Source of the DNA: Chloroflexota bacterium
GTDB taxonomy: Bacteria > Chloroflexota > Anaerolineae > JAAYZQ01
Assembly: GCA_018606645.1 (NCBI GenBank)
Contig: JAGVRI010000012.1
Coordinates: 53,231 to 117,230 of the forward strand
Length of the DNA stretch: 64,000 nt
Reading direction: 5' to 3'
The notes beneath the pieces were generated by a model. The model made no database searches and was not told the DNA's origin. It saw only the letters and a list, made by a program, of their open reading frames with translations. A program made the translations under genes and the position numbers. Numbering within the stretch: position 1 is the first letter of the stretch; the number at the start of each line of letters is the position of its first letter. Shown here in pieces: positions 7,552-16,580 of this stretch.

Positions 7552-9342
7552 ATGTTTGTAGAGACTTTGCTATTGCGTATGGGCGGCGAATCGGGTATTG
7601 ACAATGTCATCTCCGCCGGGGATATCCTGACCTTGTCCGTGGCCCGGAGTGGATATCATGTTCATACCTTTCGCACCTATCCCGCCGAGATCAAAGGAGG
7701 GCCGGTGATGTTCCAACTGCGCGCCGGGGTGCGACCGGTCCCCTCCCTGGGCGATCAGTTGGATGTATTGCTGGCCTTTAATGAGGAGGCCTGGGAGCTC
7801 CATCACCAGGCACTGCGGCCCGACGGGGTGCTTATTTATGATCTGGGTGAGCATGACGCGCCGCAAGGGTTCAACGGGGTAACCTATGGCATTCCCCTGG
7901 AACGCCTGGCCCGGGACTTGAATCTGCGGAAAGGCAAAAACCTGATCGCGTTGGGTGCGCTCTGTTCCCTGTTTGGCTTTGACTTTCAAGAGCTTCAGGC
8001 TACGGTCAAAGAGAAATGGGGCAAGGCCCGGCCAGAGTTTGTCGAGAGCAATCGTATCGCCTTGCTGGCCGGGTATCAATGGGTGAAGGATCATATCCAG
8101 GAAGAGGTCCCCTATCGGCTGGCACCCCCCGATCCGACCCATGAACCTGAGCTGGTCATGTCGGGCAATCAGGCTCTGGTGGCCGGAGCGCTGGCAGCGG
8201 GTTGCCGCTTCTATGCTGGCTATCCGATCACTCCCGCCTCTGACATCCTGGAAGAGATGGCCAGGCGTCTGCCGGGTTTGGGCGGGGCGGTGCTCCAGAC
8301 AGAAGACGAGATCGCAGCCATCAGCACCGTGGTGGGGGCTTCGATTGCCGGAGTCAAAGCCATGACCGCCACGAGCGGTCCCGGCTTCTCGCTCATGCAG
8401 GAGATGCTTGGGCTGGCGACCATGGCCGAGGTGCCGGTCGTGGTGGTGAATGCCATGCGGGCCGGCCCCAGCACGGGAATGCCCACCAAAATGGAACAGA
8501 GCGACCTGAACATCGCCCTGTACGGAGGTCATGGGGATGCACCCCGCATCGTCCTGGCTGCCCGCTCGGTGGAGGACTGCTTTTATCAGGCCATGCACGC
8601 CTTCTACCTGTCGGAGACCTACCAGATGCCGGTGATCTTGCTGACCGATCAATCCCTGTCGCACCGCACCGAAACCGTGCCCATGCCGGATCCCAACTTG
8701 GTGCCGGTGGTAGAACGGTTGCGTCCTTCCCCTGAGGAGTATGCCTCGTATCGGCGCTACGCCCTGACGGAAAGCGGCGTCTCACCGATGGCCGTGCCCG
8801 GCATTGATCCAACTCCCTTCACCGCAACCGGCTTGGAACATGATGAATATGGGGCACCGAACTACACGCCGGCGATGCACACCGCGCAGCTTGACAAACG
8901 GGGCCGCAAGTTCGAGGTCGTGGCCGAAGCCTTGTGCGGGATCCAGCCGCCCCTGGGGTGTCTCTCGTACGGCGTCCCGGAAGAAGAGGCAGAAGTGGGA
9001 GTATTGGCCTGGGGTTCTACCGCAGGGGTGGTCCGCGAGACAGTTGAGGAACTGGCTGCGGAAGGGTATCCGGTCACGGCGCTGATCCCGGCCGTGATCA
9101 ATCCACTGCCTGCCCAACGGATCCTCCACTTTGCGCGGAATCTCAAGGCGGTGATCGTACCGGAAGTGAACCGCTCCCGGCAATTCGCCGCATGGGTAAA
9201 AGCCCATACAGAACTGCCCTTGATCTCGGTCAACAAATACGGTGGCTTGCCCTTCACCCCGGCCGAGATCCGGGCCAAGATCATGGAGTTCCTGGTAACC
9301 AGACCCACTAAAGAGCTCGCCCAGGAGGTGACCTATGGCTAA
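7552..9342 (+). CDS. korA: 2-oxoacid:ferredoxin oxidoreductase, fused gamma-alpha subunit
   Basis: Subunit of the enzyme that oxidatively decarboxylates a 2-oxoacid (2-oxoglutarate in most relatives) to the acyl-CoA, reducing ferredoxin, or runs in reverse to fix CO2. The N-terminal third is the gamma domain, with RSGYHVHTFRTYPAEIKGG; the alpha domain begins around residue 200 (SGNQALVAGALAAGCRFYAGYPITP), and the TSGPGFSLMQEMLGLA motif follows. At 596 residues it is the usual fused form. GGAGG precedes the ATG. The beta subunit gene starts 8 bases before this stop. No ferredoxin-like delta subunit is encoded, so electrons probably go to a free ferredoxin. Confidence 0.92.
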   Translation: MFVETLLLRMGGESGIDNVISAGDILTLSVARSGYHVHTFRTYPAEIKGGPVMFQLRAGVRPVPSLGDQLDVLLAFNEEAWELHHQALRPDGVLIYDLGEHDAPQGFNGVTYGIPLERLARDLNLRKGKNLIALGALCSLFGFDFQELQATVKEKWGKARPEFVESNRIALLAGYQWVKDHIQEEVPYRLAPPDPTHEPELVMSGNQALVAGALAAGCRFYAGYPITPASDILEEMARRLPGLGGAVLQTEDEIAAISTVVGASIAGVKAMTATSGPGFSLMQEMLGLATMAEVPVVVVNAMRAGPSTGMPTKMEQSDLNIALYGGHGDAPRIVLAARSVEDCFYQAMHAFYLSETYQMPVILLTDQSLSHRTETVPMPDPNLVPVVERLRPSPEEYASYRRYALTESGVSPMAVPGIDPTPFTATGLEHDEYGAPNYTPAMHTAQLDKRGRKFEVVAEALCGIQPPLGCLSYGVPEEEAEVGVLAWGSTAGVVRETVEELAAEGYPVTALIPAVINPLPAQRILHFARNLKAVIVPEVNRSRQFAAWVKAHTELPLISVNKYGGLPFTPAEIRAKIMEFLVTRPTKELAQEVTYG

Positions 9343-10198
9343 GGACTCGATCCAGCCCAGGCGATTGCCCAAGGATTACAAGTCGGAGGTCAAACCGACC
9401 TGGTGCCCTGGCTGCGGGGATTTTGGCGTCCTGGCTTCTCTCTACCAGGCGCTGGCTCAATTGCAGCTTGACCCCACCAAGACAGTGGTGGTCTCGGGCA
9501 TTGGCTGCTCCAGCCGACTTCCGTTCTTTGTCGAGACCTACGGCTTCCAAACGGCCCACGGACGGGTGTTGCCCGTCGCCACCGGGATCAAGATCGCCAA
9601 CCCGGAACTGACGGTCATCGCTGTCGGAGGCGATGGCGACGGATTCAGTATCGGCGGAGGGCATCTGGTCCATGCCGTGCGCCGCAATCCGGACCTGACC
9701 TATGTGGTGATGGACAATGAGGTCTATGGTCTGACCAAAGGCCAAACCTCACCCACTTCCCCGCTGGGCTTCAAGACCAAGAGCACGCCCTTTGGTTCGG
9801 CCGATGCGCCGATCAACCCCATGGCCTGGGCGTTGGCTTCGGGGGTGAGCTTTGCCGCCCGGGGCTTTTCCGGCGATCCCAAGCAACTAGCCGAGCTGAT
9901 CGTCGAGGGTATCCAGCACCCCGGTTTTGCTTTTATCCAGACCATGAGCCCCTGCCCGACGTTCTATAACACGTTTGACCTGTGGCGAGCTCGTATCGAG
10001 GACCTCCCGCCCGATCACGATCCGACCGACCGGATGCAGGCGTTGGCCCAGGCCTTCCGCGATGATGCCATCCCGGTCGGAGTGTTCTATCGGGAGGTTC
10101 GACCGACCCTGGAGAGCCACACCCGCGTCAGTGCGCATCCGCTGAAAAAGAACGGTCCAGAATTCGACGTCCGAAGCCTGTTGGAGACCTATCGCTGA
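9335..10198 (+). CDS. korB: 2-oxoacid:ferredoxin oxidoreductase, beta subunit
   Basis: The thiamine-diphosphate-binding partner of the preceding gene. TWCPGCGDFGVLASLY supplies Cys residues for an iron-sulfur cluster; VGGDGDGFSIGGGHLVHA and the MDNEVYGLTKGQTSPTS segment form the TPP/Mg site (GDGD followed by N). Its length of 287 residues is normal. The start overlaps korA by 8 bases and has CCAGGAGG upstream, so the two subunits are coupled. The next gene is 125 bases away behind its own promoter. Confidence 0.93.
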   Translation: MAKDSIQPRRLPKDYKSEVKPTWCPGCGDFGVLASLYQALAQLQLDPTKTVVVSGIGCSSRLPFFVETYGFQTAHGRVLPVATGIKIANPELTVIAVGGDGDGFSIGGGHLVHAVRRNPDLTYVVMDNEVYGLTKGQTSPTSPLGFKTKSTPFGSADAPINPMAWALASGVSFAARGFSGDPKQLAELIVEGIQHPGFAFIQTMSPCPTFYNTFDLWRARIEDLPPDHDPTDRMQALAQAFRDDAIPVGVFYREVRPTLESHTRVSAHPLKKNGPEFDVRSLLETYR

Positions 10199-10261
10199 CC
10201 GGAGGAAGTGACCGGCGAGTTTGCGTTCCTCGCGCCGTGGATTCCCCGGCCACCGGCCAAG

Positions 10262-10290
10262 TTGCCAAAACTGCCTCGGTTCGGTATCCT
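10262..10290 (+). promoter_or_regulatory. sigma70-type promoter for the LDH2-family gene
   Basis: TTGCCA (10262-10267) and TATCCT (10285-10290) are separated by 17 bases and lie about 34 bases upstream of the ATG at 10324. Read by eye; no transcription data. Confidence 0.5.
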
Positions 10291-10323
10291 ATGTCCGAAA
10301 CTCGGTAGCGAAAGGTTGAGGGA

Positions 10324-11427
10324 ATGGACGAGAATGGGTACTTGCCCGTGGATGTCGTTCACCGTTTCATGATCCAGGTGTTTGAGGGCCTGGGCACGCC
10401 GGCCGAAGAGGCCCGCATCTGTGCGGATGTGCTGATCGCTTCGGATTTGCAGGGCATTGAGTCGCATGGCATTGGCCGCCTAAAGTATTACTACGATCGC
10501 ATCAAAGCCGGGGTCCAGTCGGCCAAGACTGAGATTGAGATTGTCCAGGAGACCGAGACTACGGCGGTGATTGACGGTCATCACGGCATGGGCCATGTGA
10601 TCGCCTATCGGTCCATGCGTCTGGCCATGGACAAGGCTCGTCGGTATGGGCTGGGGGCGGTAGCGGTGCGCAACAGCACCCACTTTGGCATCGCCGGCTA
10701 TTATGCCCGCATGGCTGCCCAGGAAGGGATGATGGGACTGGCCGTCACCAACGCCCGTCCATCCGTTGCCCCCACTTTCAGCACCGAACCGATGTTAGGC
10801 ACCAACCCCATCGCCTTTGCCGCGCCCTCCGACATGGAGTATCCCTTCTGTTTCGACGGGGCCACCTCAATCAGCCAGCGGGGCAAGATCGAGGTCGCAG
10901 CCCGCGCAGAAAAGGAAGTGCCCGAAGGTTGGGTGGTGGACGCGGAGGGCCGTCCCCTCACCGATCCGGTGCGCATCCTGGAGGATTTGAGCCAGGCCAG
11001 GGCGGCCCTGTTGCCGTTGGGGGGAGAGGGAGAGCTATTGGCCGGCTACAAGGGTTATGCGCTGGCCACGATGGTGGAGATCCTCTCCGCATCTCTGTGC
11101 GGCGGGGCCTTTATGAAGGACCTCCTCGGCGTTGGGCCGAATGGGTCCCGTCGGCCTTTCATGCTGGGCCACTTTTTCCTGGCGATTGACATCGAGCATT
11201 TCATTCCGCTGGAAGTTTCGAGACGGATCACCGGGGAGATCATGCGCGCCTTGCAGGCTTCACGCAAAGCCCCAGGCTGTAAGCGGGTGTATGTCGCCGG
11301 CGAAAAAGAGTACGAAACGGAACGCCTCATCCGTGCGCGAGGCATCCCGGTGAACCGCAACCTGCGTCGGGAATTGCAGATCATGCGGGACGAGCTGGCG
11401 ATCCCCGGCTATGAGGCCTTTTTCTAA
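10324..11427 (+). CDS. malate/L-lactate dehydrogenase (LDH2) family oxidoreductase
   Basis: An NAD(P)-dependent 2-hydroxyacid or ureidoglycolate dehydrogenase of the LDH2/MDH2 family (PF02615), distinct from classical Rossmann LDH. Family signatures are SHGIGRLKYYYDRIKAG near residue 47, the NSTHFGIAGYYA catalytic His segment near 120, and the later GYKGYALATMVEILSASL stretch. The length of 367 is typical. Substrates in the family include malate, lactate, sulfolactate, ureidoglycolate and delta-pyrroline-2-carboxylate; context does not decide. The downstream class V aminotransferase belongs to a superfamily that includes glyoxylate aminotransferases, so a role near glyoxylate/serine metabolism is possible. 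Confidence 0.87.
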   Translation: MDENGYLPVDVVHRFMIQVFEGLGTPAEEARICADVLIASDLQGIESHGIGRLKYYYDRIKAGVQSAKTEIEIVQETETTAVIDGHHGMGHVIAYRSMRLAMDKARRYGLGAVAVRNSTHFGIAGYYARMAAQEGMMGLAVTNARPSVAPTFSTEPMLGTNPIAFAAPSDMEYPFCFDGATSISQRGKIEVAARAEKEVPEGWVVDAEGRPLTDPVRILEDLSQARAALLPLGGEGELLAGYKGYALATMVEILSASLCGGAFMKDLLGVGPNGSRRPFMLGHFFLAIDIEHFIPLEVSRRITGEIMRALQASRKAPGCKRVYVAGEKEYETERLIRARGIPVNRNLRRELQIMRDELAIPGYEAFF

Positions 11428-11452
11428 GCGCCTGCCTTGGACAAATGTCAAG

Positions 11453-11481
11453 TTGCCCCTTTTGCGGAAAGTTGATACAAT
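11453..11481 (+). promoter_or_regulatory. sigma70-type promoter for the aminotransferase-serA operon
   Basis: TTGCCC (11453-11458), 17-base spacer, TACAAT (11476-11481). The start codon is at 11594, leaving a leader of about 105 bases in which I see no clear riboswitch. Confidence 0.55.
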
Positions 11482-11593
11482 ACAGCCGAGGTGCTTGAGG
11501 GGAATCTCTCGCCGACGCTTCTTTGAGTCCGAGTGAGTACCAGTTGCTTTCTCTTGCCTGGTAAGGCTAATTACTCTTACAAGGAGGTAAGAC

Positions 11594-12661
11594 ATGTACA
11601 AAAAACTGTTCATTCCGGGTCCCACCCATGTGCGGGACGAAATCTTGTTGGCTCAGGCTGCGCCGATGATCGGCCATCGGGCGAAGGAATACCAGGACCT
11701 GCAGGCTGAAGTCACTCCCAAACTCCAGAAGTTGCTCTACACGAACCAGCGCGTCTATCTATATACCTCTTCCTCGACCGGTGTGATGGAGGGCTCGGTG
11801 CGGCAGGCATCCACCAAACGGGTTCTGAACACGGCCTGTGGCGCTTTTTCCAGGCGTTGGTACGATATGACCGTCCGCAACGGCATCCCCTGCGACCTCC
11901 TGGAGGTGCCATTGGGCCAGGCCATCACCCCCGAATTGGTGGACGAAGCGCTGTCCAAGGCAGACTATGACGCCATTACGGTGGTGATGAACGAGACTGC
12001 GACCGGGATTATGAACCCGGTCAAAGAGATCGCGGCGCTGGTCCGTCAAAAATATCCCGACGTATTGTTATTGGTCGATGCCGTCAGTTGTATGGCCGGG
12101 GTCAAGATCGAATTCGATGCCTGGGGGCTGGATGTCTGCCTAGCCGGCGTTCAAAAATGCTTTGCCCTGCCGCCAGGTCTGACCGTCTGCGCTGTCAGCG
12201 ACCGGGCGCGGGAGCGAGCGCTGAAGGTGCCCAACCGGGGCTACTATTTTGCCTACGATCAGATGGACAAGCGGTACGATAAGCACCAGACCCCCGCCAC
12301 CCCGGCCATCAGCCTGATCCAGGCGCTGAATAAGCAGATGGACGATATCCTGGCCGAGGGGTTGGAGAACCGGTGGGCCCGGCACCTTGAAATGGCCGAG
12401 ATCGTGCGCGCCTGGGCGCGTAAGTACTTTGCCATCTATGGTGATGAGCGGTACCTGTCTCATACGGTGACCAATGTCTCCAACACGCGAAACATCAGCG
12501 TCAGTCAGTTGAATGACGAGCTCGGCAAGCGGGGAGCCATGATCTCCAACGGCTATGGCGATCTGAAGGATGTTTGCTTCCGCATCGCCCACATGGGGGA
12601 CCTTCAGGTCTCGGATATCAAATGGCTGCTGGAACAGATCAATGATATCCTGGGGCTATAG
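11594..12661 (+). CDS. class V aminotransferase (serine/alanine-glyoxylate type)
   Basis: PLP-dependent aminotransferase of the family that contains serine-pyruvate, alanine-glyoxylate and (S)-ureidoglycine-glyoxylate aminotransferases, and a SerC-like enzyme in some thermophiles and archaea. The start FIPGPTHVRDEILLAQA and the HRAKEYQ segment are typical. VQKCFALPPG contains Lys188, the expected Schiff-base lysine, and VDAVSCMAG supplies the cofactor-binding aspartate. AAGGAGG lies 7 bases upstream of the ATG. It is followed after 45 bases by a SerA-like dehydrogenase and then a DUF1015 gene; this neighbourhood fits serine biosynthesis from 3-phosphoglycerate, with this enzyme in the SerC role. 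A glyoxylate aminotransferase/hydroxypyruvate reductase pair is the alternative. Confidence 0.87.
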   Translation: MYKKLFIPGPTHVRDEILLAQAAPMIGHRAKEYQDLQAEVTPKLQKLLYTNQRVYLYTSSSTGVMEGSVRQASTKRVLNTACGAFSRRWYDMTVRNGIPCDLLEVPLGQAITPELVDEALSKADYDAITVVMNETATGIMNPVKEIAALVRQKYPDVLLLVDAVSCMAGVKIEFDAWGLDVCLAGVQKCFALPPGLTVCAVSDRARERALKVPNRGYYFAYDQMDKRYDKHQTPATPAISLIQALNKQMDDILAEGLENRWARHLEMAEIVRAWARKYFAIYGDERYLSHTVTNVSNTRNISVSQLNDELGKRGAMISNGYGDLKDVCFRIAHMGDLQVSDIKWLLEQINDILGL

Positions 12662-12706
12662 GACCGGGTGTGGACTGCGGTCTTTCCTTCGTATCAGGAG
12701 GACATG

Positions 12707-13636
12707 ATGAAAGTACTGATTTGTGACAAGACAGCCGCTGACGCGATTCAGGCCATGCGCGATGCCGGCATCGAGGTAGATAACCGGCCTGAGATTACGG
12801 CCGAAGAACTGGTGCGCGACGCCGGTCCGTATCACGGCATGGTCGTGCGTAGCCGGACCAAGATCACCAAGGAGGTCATTGACGCTGCTCCGAACCTCAA
12901 GATCATCGTCCGCGGTGGCGTTGGACTGGACAACATTGATGTCAAATATGCCGAGAGTAAGGGGATCGCTGTGCGTAACACCCCCAAGGCCAGTTCCGAT
13001 TCGGTGGCCGAGTTGACCATCGGCTATCTGCTGGCCCTCGCCCGCAAGATCCCCCAGGCCACAATAAGCATGGTGGCCGGGGAATGGCGAAAGAAGGAGC
13101 TGGAGGGTACCGAGATCGCGGGCAAGACCCTGGGACTGATCGGCCTGGGCAATATCGGCCAGGCCGTGGCCTGGCGGGCAGCGGCGTTGGGTATGAAGGT
13201 AATCTTTTACCGCCGTACCCCCACCGAGGTGCCTTACGCCAAACAGGTGAGCCTGGACGAATTGCTCGCCCAGAGCGACTATATCTCGCTCCACGTGCCC
13301 AAGACGCCCGAGACGACCAACCTCCTCAACGCGGAAGCTTTTGCCAAGATGAAACAGGGGGTGTATATCATCAACTGTGGACGGGGCGGCACTCTGGACG
13401 AGGATGCGCTGTACGATGCGCTGGTGAGCGGCAAGGTCGCCGGTGCCGCGTTGGATGTGTTTGCCGATGAAAAGGTAAATCCCGGCAACGCCAAGCTGTT
13501 CCAGCTAAAAGACAAGCACGGCTTTAACCTGGTGATCGGTTCGCCTCACATTGGCGCCAGCACGGTGGAGGGCCAGGACCGGGTCGGTGGGGAGGTTGCC
13601 GAAATCCTCATTGACTTTTACCGGAAACACTTCTAG
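12707..13636 (+). CDS. serA: D-3-phosphoglycerate dehydrogenase-like 2-hydroxyacid dehydrogenase
   Basis: NAD-dependent D-2-hydroxyacid dehydrogenase. The Rossmann GLIGLGNIGQAVA motif, the arginine/glutamate/histidine triad region (NCGRGGTLDE and GSPHIGAST) and the RGGVGLDNIDVKYAE segment identify the family. At 309 residues it is the short form, without a C-terminal ACT regulatory domain, so serine feedback inhibition of the classical type is unlikely. I chose the second of two adjacent ATGs (12707) because AGGAGG ends 5 bases before it. The gene is followed by a strong intrinsic terminator. Confidence 0.87.
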   Translation: MKVLICDKTAADAIQAMRDAGIEVDNRPEITAEELVRDAGPYHGMVVRSRTKITKEVIDAAPNLKIIVRGGVGLDNIDVKYAESKGIAVRNTPKASSDSVAELTIGYLLALARKIPQATISMVAGEWRKKELEGTEIAGKTLGLIGLGNIGQAVAWRAAALGMKVIFYRRTPTEVPYAKQVSLDELLAQSDYISLHVPKTPETTNLLNAEAFAKMKQGVYIINCGRGGTLDEDALYDALVSGKVAGAALDVFADEKVNPGNAKLFQLKDKHGFNLVIGSPHIGASTVEGQDRVGGEVAEILIDFYRKHF

Positions 13637-13643
13637 CGCCAGA

Positions 13644-13705
13644 CCTTTTGCCGGTCGCCCTGGCGTCGCTGGGCAGACCCGAGCGACCGGCAAAAGGGCT
13701 TTTTC
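13644..13705 (+). terminator. intrinsic terminator after serA
   Basis: A perfect 15-bp inverted repeat (CCTTTTGCCGGTCGC at 13644-13658, complement at 13683-13697) with a 24-base loop is followed by CTTTTT. It ends two bases before an ATG at 13707, so the DUF1015 gene is read through this element or has its own start within it. Confidence 0.85.
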
Positions 13706-13721
13706 CATGGAGCGAAACTCG

Positions 13722-15047
13722 ATGGCCACAATTGCACCCTTTACCGGTATCCGTTACAATCCGTACAAGGTCGGCGATCTGAGCAAGGTGGTGAGCCAAC
13801 CGTATGATCGGATCGGTCCGGATCTGCAAAAGAAATACTACGATCTGCACCAGTACAACATCGTACGGTTGATCCGCGGTCAGGAATTTGACGACGACAC
13901 CCCGGAGCAGAATGTCTACACCCGCGCCCGGGATTTCTTTCAGAGCTGGCTGGACGCCGGCTATCTGTTGCGCGACCCGACGCCGGCTCTCTATGTCTAT
14001 CACCAGACCTTCACCCTCCCTGATGGCACCCGGTTAACGCGCAAGGCTTTCATTGCTGCTCTGCAACTGGTTGAGTTTAGCGAGGGGACCGTCTTACCCC
14101 ATGAGCGGACCTTGGCCGGGCCTAAGGTCGATCGCCTGAACCTGCTCCGTGCGACAGGTGTGAACTTTGAGCTGATCTTTATGCTCTATCCGGATCCAGA
14201 GAATCGGATCAATGCCCTGTTTGACGCGGCCATTGCCGATCGTCCGCCTGATGCAGAAGTGCAGGAGCTCTTTGAAAAGGATGTGCGGCAGCAGATGTGG
14301 GTGGTGACCGATCCCCAGGTGCTGGCTGCAGTGACGGCCGAAATGGCTCCCAAGCGCGGGTTGATCATTGCCGATGGGCATCATCGCTACGAGACGGCGC
14401 TGAACTATCGGGCTGAGATGCAGGACAGGTACCCCGACGCGCCGGCCAATGCGGCCTTTCACTATGCGTTGGTCAGCCTGGTGAGCATGGATGATCCCGG
14501 TTTGACCATCCTGCCCACCCATCGGGAGATCCATGACTACACAGCCAAGACGCCGGCCGAGATCCTCGACGGAGCGCGAGCCTACTTTGAGGTCACACCG
14601 ATGGCCGGTCGCGCTGCCCTCGAAGCAGCTCTGGCCCAGGCCACGCCGGACGACCGGCGCATCGGCTTCTACGATGGCTCCTATTTCTTGTTGCGGCTCA
14701 GAAACCCGGCCGTCATGGACCAGATCGTGCCTGATCGAGCCCCCGAATGGCGGCGGCTCGATGTGAGCATCCTCCACGAACTGATCATCGAACGGGTGAT
14801 GGGCATCAGCAAAGAACAGGTCGAAAATAAGCAGTTTCTGGATTACTACCGGGACCTGAACCAGGCAATCGCCCATGTAGACGCCGGTCAAGCGGTGTGT
14901 GTCTTTATTATGAACCCAACGCGCATTGGCGAAGTCAAGGCCTGTTCGACTCGAGGGGAAAAGATGCCGCAGAAATCTACCGACTTTTACCCCAAGATGA
15001 TCTCAGGCCTGGTCATGTTGGATGTCCGGGCAAGCGAGCGGATATAA
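13722..15047 (+). CDS. DUF1015 family protein
   Basis: The 441-residue protein belongs to DUF1015 (PF06245), recognisable by FTGIRYNPYKVGDLSKVVSQ at the start, the PHERTLAGPKVDRLNLL segment and the IADGHHRYETALNYR motif (Asp218-Gly-His-His-Arg222). That motif resembles the phosphate loop of the ParB/sulfiredoxin fold (GCHRYEA in sulfiredoxin), the fold used by the archaeal free-serine kinase SerK; the location beside an aminotransferase and serA makes a serine-related kinase an attractive guess, not a proven function. The ATG at 13722 is preferred (GGAG 9 bases upstream); ATG 13707 is an alternative. Confidence 0.85.
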   Translation: MATIAPFTGIRYNPYKVGDLSKVVSQPYDRIGPDLQKKYYDLHQYNIVRLIRGQEFDDDTPEQNVYTRARDFFQSWLDAGYLLRDPTPALYVYHQTFTLPDGTRLTRKAFIAALQLVEFSEGTVLPHERTLAGPKVDRLNLLRATGVNFELIFMLYPDPENRINALFDAAIADRPPDAEVQELFEKDVRQQMWVVTDPQVLAAVTAEMAPKRGLIIADGHHRYETALNYRAEMQDRYPDAPANAAFHYALVSLVSMDDPGLTILPTHREIHDYTAKTPAEILDGARAYFEVTPMAGRAALEAALAQATPDDRRIGFYDGSYFLLRLRNPAVMDQIVPDRAPEWRRLDVSILHELIIERVMGISKEQVENKQFLDYYRDLNQAIAHVDAGQAVCVFIMNPTRIGEVKACSTRGEKMPQKSTDFYPKMISGLVMLDVRASERI

Positions 15048-15093
15048 GGAGATAGATTGCCCGCTTGAGAAAACGCGAAACTGAGTGAGGATG

Positions 15094-15121
15094 GAGCAGC
15101 ACGTTGCCAGCCGTGCTGCTC
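15094..15121 (+). terminator. hairpin terminator after the DUF1015 gene
   Basis: GAGCAGCACG at 15094-15103 pairs perfectly with 15112-15121 across an 8-base loop. The following CTTCTATT is only moderately T-rich, so termination may be partial. Confidence 0.6.
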
Positions 15122-15161
15122 CTTCTATTCGCCAGCCAGAAATCCAGGTCAGGGAAGCACA

Positions 15162-15935
15162 ATGCACATTCTGTTGACCAACGATGATGGGATCGAAGCT
15201 CCGGGGTTGCGAGCTTTGTTGGAGGCGCTCAAGCAGATTGCCCGGGTGGCGGTCTTTGCCCCCGACCACAACTGGTCGGCGGCGGGACACACCAAAACGA
15301 TGCACAAGCCGTTGCGGGTGGACCCCTATCCCCTGGAAGGTGCAGCGGAGGCCTACGTCTCCACCGGTGCTCCTTCCGACTGCGTGGCGTTGGCCTTGCT
15401 CGGCATTCTGTCCGAACGGCCGGATCTGGTCGTATCCGGGATCAATCAGGGGCCGAACCTGGGCCACGATATCACCTACTCGGGCACGGTCGCCGGGGCA
15501 ATGGAAGCGGTGATTTTCGGCCTGCCAGCCATATCCGTCTCGCTGGATAGTTACGAAAGCCACGATTTTGCCTTCGCCGCCCAGGTTGCCGTCCAGGTGG
15601 TGAATCTGGTATCGGAGCAAGGGCTACCCCCCGGACACTTTTTGAACGTGAATGTCCCCTGTCGCCCCCCCGAAGAGATCGCCGGAGTCGCCATCACCCG
15701 TCTGGGGCGGCGGGTCTACCGGGACATCCTGATCGAGCGCTATGATCCCCGGCAGCGTCCCTATTACTGGATCGGCGGCGAACCGCCTACCGGGCATCAG
15801 GATGAAGGAACTGACATCTGGGCGATGGCCCACGGCTATGTGTCTATCACTCCCATCCACCTGGATATGACGGCGTATGAACTGATCCCCATTCTCGAAC
15901 AATGGCGATTTGACAAAATGATAGCAACGAAATAA
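15162..15935 (+). CDS. surE: 5'/3'-nucleotidase SurE
   Basis: Metal-dependent phosphatase acting on nucleoside monophosphates, sometimes also on polyphosphate; linked to survival in stationary phase in other bacteria. The start HILLTNDDGIEAPG carries the metal-binding Asp8-Asp9, followed by APDHNWSAAGHTKT, VSGINQGPNLGHDITYSGTV and LNVNVP, all SurE signatures. The 257-residue length is normal. It appears to be a single gene between a hairpin and an A+T-rich gap before the nitroreductase. Confidence 0.95.
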   Translation: MHILLTNDDGIEAPGLRALLEALKQIARVAVFAPDHNWSAAGHTKTMHKPLRVDPYPLEGAAEAYVSTGAPSDCVALALLGILSERPDLVVSGINQGPNLGHDITYSGTVAGAMEAVIFGLPAISVSLDSYESHDFAFAAQVAVQVVNLVSEQGLPPGHFLNVNVPCRPPEEIAGVAITRLGRRVYRDILIERYDPRQRPYYWIGGEPPTGHQDEGTDIWAMAHGYVSITPIHLDMTAYELIPILEQWRFDKMIATK

Positions 15936-15989
15936 AATGAATTGAGTTTCAAATATTATCATTGTTTTCTTTTGATTGAGGGGGACAAA

Positions 15990-16514
15990 ATGGATTTTTG
16001 GCAGGTTCTCGAAGCGCGATACAGTGTTCGGGATTTCGAGCCCAATGCGGAGGTACCGGCCGAGGTGATTGAACAGCTTCTGATGGCTGCCATCCGGGCA
16101 CCGTCGGCCGGCAACCGGCAACCATGGCACTTTTATGTGGTGCGCGATCCGGTCGTACGCCAGGGGTTGGCCACGGCGGCCTATGGGCAGCAGTTTGTCG
16201 CCCAGGCTCCAGTAGTCATCGTCACCTGCGCGGACGCCGAGCGGTCGGCCGGGCGGTACGGCCAGCGGGGGCGCGAGCTGTATTGCTTGCAGGACACAGC
16301 GGCGGCCATTGAGCATATCCTGCTGGCTGCGGTGGCGTTGGGGTTTGGAGGATGTTGGGTGGGCGCTTTCGATGAACGCCACGCGGCCCGGGTGTTGAGC
16401 CTTCCGCAGCGGCATCGGCCTGTGGCCCTGTTGCCCATCGGCAAACCGGCCGGGGAACCGCCGGCGCGTACGTCCCGCCGCCCGTTGAAGGAAGTAGTCA
16501 GCTACGTAGGATAA
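15990..16514 (+). CDS. nitroreductase-family FMN oxidoreductase
   Basis: A 174-residue FMN-binding oxidoreductase of the nitroreductase superfamily. ARYSVRDFEPN and APSAGNRQPWHFYVV are the two FMN-contacting segments, and GGCWVGAFDE lies in the usual C-terminal position. The start is set at 15990 by a GAGGGGGA ribosome site. The compact length resembles the small archaeal/bacterial nitroreductases whose physiological substrates are unknown. The 50 bases before the start are notably A+T-rich. Confidence 0.88.
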   Translation: MDFWQVLEARYSVRDFEPNAEVPAEVIEQLLMAAIRAPSAGNRQPWHFYVVRDPVVRQGLATAAYGQQFVAQAPVVIVTCADAERSAGRYGQRGRELYCLQDTAAAIEHILLAAVALGFGGCWVGAFDERHAARVLSLPQRHRPVALLPIGKPAGEPPARTSRRPLKEVVSYVG

Positions 16515-16580
16515 TTGGCGGGCTGTCGTTCGCCCACCGGGCAAAAAAGACATCAAAACTCAAGGAGCCAAGGAGAACTC

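Noticed and set aside
13551..13721. N-terminal extension of the DUF1015 protein
   Set aside because: It would begin inside serA and run through the intrinsic terminator; the start at 13722 fits the family.
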